Shown here in pieces: positions 6,568 to 10,025 of a stretch of DNA of 10,025 nucleotides. The position numbers and the translations under genes are program-made. Each line of letters starts with the position of its first letter. The stretch's first letter is position 1. This DNA is from Candidatus Bathyarchaeum sp. (lineage in GTDB: Archaea > Thermoproteota > Bathyarchaeia > Bathyarchaeales > Bathyarchaeaceae). The stretch is from assembly GCA_003096255.1 (NCBI GenBank), contig PIXS01000178.1:1-10025 (forward strand), in the 5' to 3' direction. Under the pieces are notes generated by a model. It was not told where the DNA came from. It saw only the letters and a list, made by a program, of their open reading frames with translations, and did not search any database.

Positions 6568-6609
6568 CTTTATTTGGCAGCCAACAGTATTCGTAGGATA
6601 ATTTGGTGA
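6568..6609 (+). promoter_or_regulatory. TATA-like box and Shine-Dalgarno for the 6616 membrane-protein operon
   Basis: CTTTATTT at 6568-6575 is a reasonable TATA box, predicting a transcript start near 6597. GGTGA at 6605-6609, 6 nt before ATG 6616, is the ribosome-binding site. Confidence 0.4.
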
Positions 6610-6615
6610 CAGCTT

Positions 6616-7047
6616 ATGTTGGTAGCGTCTATTGTCGCTCTCCAGCTGGATACGTTGTTTGAGCAATCTGCATTAACTGATCTGCTTTTTTTCGCAATTT
6701 CTTTTGCCATAATCTTTGCTGTTCTGTCAGTCATCTTCTATCTGGCAGGCAATGTTGTGGTTGGAACAGGCAAAGCCCGCTTCAAGGACGCTTTTGCCAT
6801 CTCGGTTCTTGGAACCCTTGTTTTGATTGTCTGTCTCTCGGTTTTCAAGCTAGAGCTTGCGATAATTCTTTCTCTAGTCGCTTGGCTCCTGTTGGTCAGG
6901 CATTACTATGAAACAGGATTTTTGGGTGCCATCGCCGTGGGAGTAACGTCAGTGGTTGTTGCCGTAGTCATTTTGGTTCTTTTGAACATGTTCTTGGGAT
7001 TTTCAACAATCCTTTTCAAGTGGTTGCCTATTCTTTCAATACTCTAG
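6616..7047 (+). CDS. small membrane protein of unknown function, four predicted helices
   Basis: This 143-residue protein starts at an ATG with GGTGA 6 nt upstream. Hydrophobic segments lie at about 22-48, 58-76, 79-95 and 100-126, with a hydrophobic C-terminal end that may be a fifth partial span. The loop GTGKARFKDAF (50-60) is basic and probably cytoplasmic, and HYYETG (96-101) is another conserved-looking loop. I do not recognise a named family; the pattern is loosely reminiscent of the C-terminal half of Yip1-like proteins. The stop is 25 nt before the SpoIIM-like gene, which has its own ribosome site, so the two form an operon and may act together in the membrane. Confidence 0.8.
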   Translation: MLVASIVALQLDTLFEQSALTDLLFFAISFAIIFAVLSVIFYLAGNVVVGTGKARFKDAFAISVLGTLVLIVCLSVFKLELAIILSLVAWLLLVRHYYETGFLGAIAVGVTSVVVAVVILVLLNMFLGFSTILFKWLPILSIL

Positions 7048-7072
7048 TTTTAACCATAATGGAGACAAAGAA

Positions 7073-7606
7073 GTGAATCCGAAAAAAAGAACAGCTATCT
7101 TGGGTCTAGTTTTTTTGTTATTGCTGGTTTTTGCTTACGCAGAAAACAGCTCATTTTTTGGAAATGTAGGAGACGCTTTTTCGACTGCGCCATTGGCTGT
7201 TTTTTTCATTTTTGTTCATAACGTTTTGGTGGTCTCCCTGATTCTGCTTGGTATGACCTTCTACGTTGGGCTTGTCTTGAATTTCATGTCAAAAAATGAG
7301 ACAGACTATGTGATTCTCAATAACCCCCGCATATTCTCGTTTATTTTCACGATCATGGTGATTTTCATCAGCATTCTCAGGACAAGCACCATAGTTTACG
7401 GCAAAGTATTCATAGAAACGTTGTTTCTTGTCATTCTTTTAAGCACCCCAAACGCTATCATCGAAGGATACGGAATATTCCAGACAATAGAAAGGACACT
7501 GAAAAGAAACATGACCACAAAAGCCCTCGCGGGAATTTACTTGCTTTTCTTGATAGCCGCCCTCATAGAAGTGGGCTACGTGTATCTTCTAAGGACAATG
7601 GTTTAG
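7073..7606 (+). CDS. SpoIIM-like (DUF95) integral membrane protein
   Basis: This 177-residue protein starts at GTG 7073, supported by GGAG at 7061-7064 with an 8-nt spacer; no upstream ATG is in frame. A basic start and helix (6-22) could be a signal anchor. Further helices lie at about 40-70, 86-104, 111-126 and 150-174. The segment FIFVHNVLVVSLILLG (45-60) and the later STPNAIIEGYGIF (125-137) match the SpoIIM/DUF95 pattern of a helix with a conserved Asn and a PHGxxE-like motif; here PNAIIE stands in for the latter. Archaeal members have no proven role; the name comes from the Bacillus sporulation protein, and sporulation is not implied. It is the second gene of an operon with the 143-residue membrane protein. 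Confidence 0.75.
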   Translation: MNPKKRTAILGLVFLLLLVFAYAENSSFFGNVGDAFSTAPLAVFFIFVHNVLVVSLILLGMTFYVGLVLNFMSKNETDYVILNNPRIFSFIFTIMVIFISILRTSTIVYGKVFIETLFLVILLSTPNAIIEGYGIFQTIERTLKRNMTTKALAGIYLLFLIAALIEVGYVYLLRTMV

Positions 7607-7857
7607 GCTTTTTTTGGTTTAATTTGTTCGGTTATTATCATGGTTGTTGTGAGGAAGACGTCGGGTAGCACCCTGAGTTTGTCTGTCAGGAACTGGTCCA
7701 TTTGAGCTATGTCCTTGACGTCAATTTTTATGACAATGTCATTTTCTCCGATGACAAGGTTTGCTTCCACAACTTCGTCGAATTTGGAGATTTGTTTCAG
7801 GAACTCCCTTTCTGAGCCCGACTGCACGGTAATTAGAACATACGCAAGCAAAGCCAA
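7603..7857 (-). CDS. stand-alone Lrp/AsnC ligand-binding (RAM) domain protein
   Basis: This 84-residue protein covers one complete beta-alpha-beta-beta-alpha-beta RAM domain: AYVLITVQSGSE (5-16), the turn VIGENDIVIKIDV (35-47), and a closing strand TTTMII (70-75). There is no DNA-binding helix-turn-helix. Such single-domain proteins bind amino acids or other small effectors and can pair with full-length Lrp regulators (known for the family). There is no ATG: TTG 7857 has GGAG only 3 nt before it, while TTG 7851 has the same GGAG 9 nt before it and may be the true start, two residues shorter. The stop codon overlaps the stop of the convergent SpoIIM-like gene. The upstream gap (7858-7998) holds no other gene. 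Confidence 0.85.
   Translation of the reverse strand: MALLAYVLITVQSGSEREFLKQISKFDEVVEANLVIGENDIVIKIDVKDIAQMDQFLTDKLRVLPDVFLTTTMIITEQIKPKKA
7609..7615 (+). terminator. T7 run after the SpoIIM-like gene
   Basis: Seven T begin three bases after the SpoIIM-like stop, followed by further T-rich sequence. This is the usual form of an archaeal intrinsic terminator. It lies inside the 3' coding end of the convergent RAM gene, where it encodes lysines. Confidence 0.4.
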
Positions 7858-7925
7858 TTTCTCCAGTCCATCATGGTTGCCGTGGCAGAACTTAACTTTT
7901 TGGATTAGCTGCTGCCGTTTTTCAG

Positions 7926-7931
7926 AAAAAA
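7926..7931 (-). terminator. possible T6 terminator of the ComDE-like operon
   Basis: On the minus strand AGTATTTTTTCTG lies about 70 nt after the beta-subunit stop and before the RAM gene. Confidence 0.3.
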
Positions 7932-7998
7932 TACTGTTTTCAACAATCTGCTGCTATTAGGCTCCAAATATGTTCCGGGATGTTTTTTGTGCTGCTTT

Positions 7999-8553
7999 CT
8001 AAACTGAGGCAGCAAATCTCCTAGTAATTGTTTCTGGTTCATATGCTACTCTAGGGGGCACTTTTCCGCCTCTTTCTGTTTTCACCAAAACTAGAGAAGG
8101 ACCCGTCGAATCTAGTAGCTGGGTAACTGATTCCTTCAACGTTACCATGTCTTTTGCCCTCTTTACGTGCTTGTATCCTGCAGCTTCTGCGGTCTTTTCC
8201 AGTTTTGTTGTGTTGGAGACTGTGGGTTGACCGCCTGTTGAGTCGTGGCATTCGTTGTCTAGGATGATGTGGATCAGGTTTTTTGGGCCGAGATTTCCTA
8301 TTGTGGCTAGGGAGCCGAGCTTCATGAGGATGTTGCCGTCGCCGTCTAGGATGACTATTGTTTTGTTTGGGTGAGACAACGCTAATCCTAAACCTATGGA
8401 AGAAGCCAATCCCATGGAGCCTAGCATGTAGAAGTTGTTTGGAGAATCTTTTGTTGCATGCAATTCTCTGCTGATCATGCCGTTTGCTGAAACAATCAGT
8501 TCGTTTCCCTTCAGGGCGTCTACGACTGTTTCTATGGTTTCAGACCTTTTCAA
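7999..8553 (-). CDS. comE: sulfopyruvate/phosphonopyruvate decarboxylase-like beta subunit (TPP-binding)
   Basis: This 184-residue protein is the pyrophosphate-binding half of a thiamine-diphosphate decarboxylase. The motif DGDGN (70-74) followed 27 residues later by LDNECHDSTGGQPT (98-111) is the TPP/Mg2+ site; FYMLGSMGLASSIGLGLA (41-58) is typical of ComE and phosphonopyruvate decarboxylases. The start is TTG 8553, fixed by GAGGTG 7 nt upstream, and it overlaps the alpha-subunit stop in a TTGA arrangement. ComDE converts 3-sulfopyruvate to sulfoacetaldehyde in coenzyme M synthesis. Length matches ComE of methanogens (about 188) rather than the single-chain (about 380) phosphonopyruvate enzyme, but the sequence alone does not fix the substrate. 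The symbol is by family resemblance. Confidence 0.82.
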   Translation of the reverse strand: MKRSETIETVVDALKGNELIVSANGMISRELHATKDSPNNFYMLGSMGLASSIGLGLALSHPNKTIVILDGDGNILMKLGSLATIGNLGPKNLIHIILDNECHDSTGGQPTVSNTTKLEKTAEAAGYKHVKRAKDMVTLKESVTQLLDSTGPSLVLVKTERGGKVPPRVAYEPETITRRFAASV

Positions 8554-9038
8554 GAGATTACACCTCTTTTGATTATTATGGCTACAGGAATCTGCTGTTC
8601 ATCCATAACCTTGACTGCTTCTGTAATCGTCTTTTCGGGGTTTCGTTTTGGCAAGATTTTGGTGGGTATTCCAAAGTCTCGTAGCAGTTTGAGTATGCTT
8701 TTTCCCATGACGCTGTGCTCTGGGGCATCTTTTCCTTGGTAGCCTCTCCATGACACCACCAGAAGCATCGGAATCTTGTAGAGTAAGGGCAACGATGCTA
8801 GGGCGCCTATAGAGTTTCCTAGACCCGAATTCTGCATAAGAACCACGGGTTTCTGTCCACCCAAGAAACTTCCAGCGGCGATTCCGATGGCTTCATCTTC
8901 TCGTGTGGCAGAAACGTAGCTGACATCTGGGTCTCTTTGAAGGTAAAGGATTGTGTCTTTGAGGATTGAGCATGGAACGCCTGCAAAAATGTTGAAGCCC
9001 CGCTCTTTTAGGGCAGAGCAGAAGTCAGCGGCTTTCAC
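8550..9038 (-). CDS. comD: sulfopyruvate/phosphonopyruvate decarboxylase-like alpha subunit
   Basis: This 162-residue protein is the pyrimidine-binding half of the same TPP enzyme. VPCSILKDTI (21-30), TREDEAIGIAAG (45-56, with the Glu expected to activate TPP) and VLMQNSGLGNSIGALASL (66-83) are signatures of ComD and phosphonopyruvate decarboxylase N-terminal domains; SWRGYQGKDAPEH (96-108) follows. The start is GTG 9038 with GAGGT about 10 nt upstream. The gene overlaps the beta subunit by 4 nt, so the subunits are translationally coupled and probably form an alpha/beta hetero-oligomer with the active site between them. It is divergent, 96 nt away, from the Fe-type alcohol dehydrogenase, a plausible user of the aldehyde product. 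The substrate, sulfo- or phosphonopyruvate, is not settled. Confidence 0.82.
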   Translation of the reverse strand: MKAADFCSALKERGFNIFAGVPCSILKDTILYLQRDPDVSYVSATREDEAIGIAAGSFLGGQKPVVLMQNSGLGNSIGALASLPLLYKIPMLLVVSWRGYQGKDAPEHSVMGKSILKLLRDFGIPTKILPKRNPEKTITEAVKVMDEQQIPVAIIIKRGVIS

Positions 9039-9104
9039 TGTATTGTTAACCTCAACAGTCTTCTATGTGTGTCAACAGAAAAATGCTTTGCTGTGCTTTT
9101 TTGT

Positions 9105-9120
9105 CTGAAACTAATAAATG
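9105..9120 (+). promoter_or_regulatory. TATA box for the Fe-alcohol dehydrogenase
   Basis: GAAACTAATAAATG contains a TATA-like TAATAAAT at 9112-9119 with a purine-rich stretch before it. Centred about 20 nt before ATG 9135, it predicts a start at or just inside that codon, consistent with a leaderless mRNA. The shared intergenic region (9039-9134) also holds the ComD-like start signals on the other strand. Confidence 0.4.
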
Positions 9121-9134
9121 GCGATTCATGCCCT

Positions 9135-10025
9135 ATGTTAACTGGCGAGGTTACAACTTTGGGAAACAGTCAAGGGTTACCGAACTTGGGAAGCTTCACG
9201 TTTCTTGTGCCCGACCGCATAGTTTTCGGATGGGACGCTTTAAACAAAATTGGTGACGAACTAACGGCGTTAGGTGCGGTTTCTCCTTTGATTATTACCA
9301 GTAAAGGAATGGTGAACCGTGACGGCTTCTCTCGGCTAACCGCCCTCCTCAAAAAAGAATCTTTGTCTCCTGTAGCATTCAGTGACGTGGAACCTGAACC
9401 CAGCATGAAAACCGTTGAACATTGCATAGAAGTGGCTGCCAAAGAAGACTGCGATTCGATAATAGGCTTTGGCGGCGGAAGCGTCATGGATGTTGCAAAG
9501 AAGGCTGCAATGGAAGCTGATTTGCCGAAAGTCATGGTTTCGACAACTGCGGGTACTGGAAGCGAAGTCACTCACGAGTCTGTGCTCAAAGTTGAAGGAA
9601 AAAAGCGTGCCTTCGTGGATAACAAGTTGGTTCCTGATGTGGCAATTGTTGACCCAAGCCTGTTGATGACGATGCCAAAAAGATTGATTGCAAGCTCAGG
9701 AATCGACGCTTTGGCTCATGCTGTCGAATCGTATGACTGCAAAAGAGGCAACACTCTAACAAAGGGTCTGGCGCGTATGGCGTACCTGCTGATAAAAGAG
9801 AACATCAGCAAAGCCGTCCAGTATGACAGGTCTGCAGTTTCAAACATGGCTCTTGCCAGTCTGATTGCAGGTATGGCTTTCGGGAACTCAGGCACAGCCT
9901 TGTGTCATGCTCTCACTTATCCCCTGTCTAACTTGGGAATTCCTCATGGAGAGGCGGTCGCTATTATGTTGCCTCTTGCCCTAGAGTTCAACGATTTTGA
10001 TGCAGAGTTAGTTCAAGAAATCAGG
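9135..10025 (+). CDS. iron-containing alcohol dehydrogenase family protein (partial, C-terminus outside window)
   Basis: The frame is open from ATG 9135 to the window end (297 residues); family members are about 370-400. FTFLVPDRIVFGWDALNKIG (21-40) begins the domain. GFGGGSVMDVAKKAA (111-125) is the nucleotide-binding motif and TTAGTGSEVT (137-146) the second signature. All four metal ligands are present: D191 and H195 (GIDALAHAVESY), H258 and H271 (CHAL to PHGEA). These enzymes reduce aldehydes with NAD(P)H. Beside a ComDE-like pair, the likeliest substrate is sulfoacetaldehyde or phosphonoacetaldehyde, giving isethionate or 2-hydroxyethylphosphonate (inference). No Shine-Dalgarno precedes ATG 9135; TTG 9159 has GAGG 8 nt upstream and is an alternative start that would drop 8 residues. 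Confidence 0.88.
   Translation, partial: MLTGEVTTLGNSQGLPNLGSFTFLVPDRIVFGWDALNKIGDELTALGAVSPLIITSKGMVNRDGFSRLTALLKKESLSPVAFSDVEPEPSMKTVEHCIEVAAKEDCDSIIGFGGGSVMDVAKKAAMEADLPKVMVSTTAGTGSEVTHESVLKVEGKKRAFVDNKLVPDVAIVDPSLLMTMPKRLIASSGIDALAHAVESYDCKRGNTLTKGLARMAYLLIKENISKAVQYDRSAVSNMALASLIAGMAFGNSGTALCHALTYPLSNLGIPHGEAVAIMLPLALEFNDFDAELVQEIR

Noticed and set aside
7907..7995. Three TGCTGC motifs about 40 nt apart (7910, 7949, 7990)
   Set aside because: Six-mers with imperfect spacing and no shared flanks; too short to call a CRISPR-like or regulatory array.
9065..9256. 63-codon open frame on the plus strand overlapping the dehydrogenase start
   Set aside because: It is in another frame from the dehydrogenase and covers its promoter; no ribosome site or domain.
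9170..9571. 133-codon and 79-codon open frames on the minus strand
   Set aside because: Both are antisense to the clearly identified Fe-alcohol dehydrogenase.

Overview
The window looks archaeal. A DUF211 protein, an archaeal-type CCC1/VIT1 transporter, an archaeal-type HMG-CoA synthase with a DUF35 module, two-subunit ComDE-like genes, a stand-alone Lrp/AsnC sensor domain, and TATA/BRE-like boxes about 25-35 nt before several starts all agree. Together with many small Yip1/SpoIIM-like membrane proteins and moderate GC, this suggests a TACK-group archaeon, perhaps Bathyarchaeia; that lineage is a guess from gene content. GTG and TTG starts are common. I see no rRNA, tRNA, CRISPR array or insertion sequence.

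Layout. (1) 1-1133, minus, cut by the window edge: a membrane protein with Yip1-like ends and an inserted outward-facing domain. (2) 1397-2011, plus: CCC1/VIT1-family transporter, convergent with (3) DUF211 at 2070-2366, minus. (4) 2434-3429, minus: a two-helix membrane protein with a coiled coil and C-terminal helix-hairpin-helix domains. (5) 3675-6391, minus: a two-gene operon of a thiolase-fold protein followed by a DUF35-HMG-CoA synthase fusion. (6) 6616-7606, plus: two small membrane proteins, the second SpoIIM-like. (7) 7603-7857, minus: stand-alone Lrp/AsnC ligand-binding domain. (8) 7999-9038, minus: overlapping alpha and beta subunits of a ComDE-like (sulfopyruvate/phosphonopyruvate) decarboxylase, divergent from (9) an iron-type alcohol dehydrogenase, 9135 to the window end.

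The most notable part is the thiolase/HMG-CoA synthase operon. In many archaea, thiolase, DUF35 protein and HMG-CoA synthase are three polypeptides in one complex that makes HMG-CoA for the mevalonate pathway. Here DUF35 is fused to the N-terminus of the synthase. The synthase keeps its Glu/Cys/His catalytic residues, but the thiolase partner appears to have lost the nucleophilic Cys and both catalytic His. The operon may therefore carry out a different C-C bond chemistry, or the thiolase may be a structural partner. The ComDE-like pair beside an Fe-dependent alcohol dehydrogenase suggests a second module: a 3-sulfo- or 3-phosphonopyruvate is decarboxylated to an aldehyde, which the dehydrogenase could reduce.
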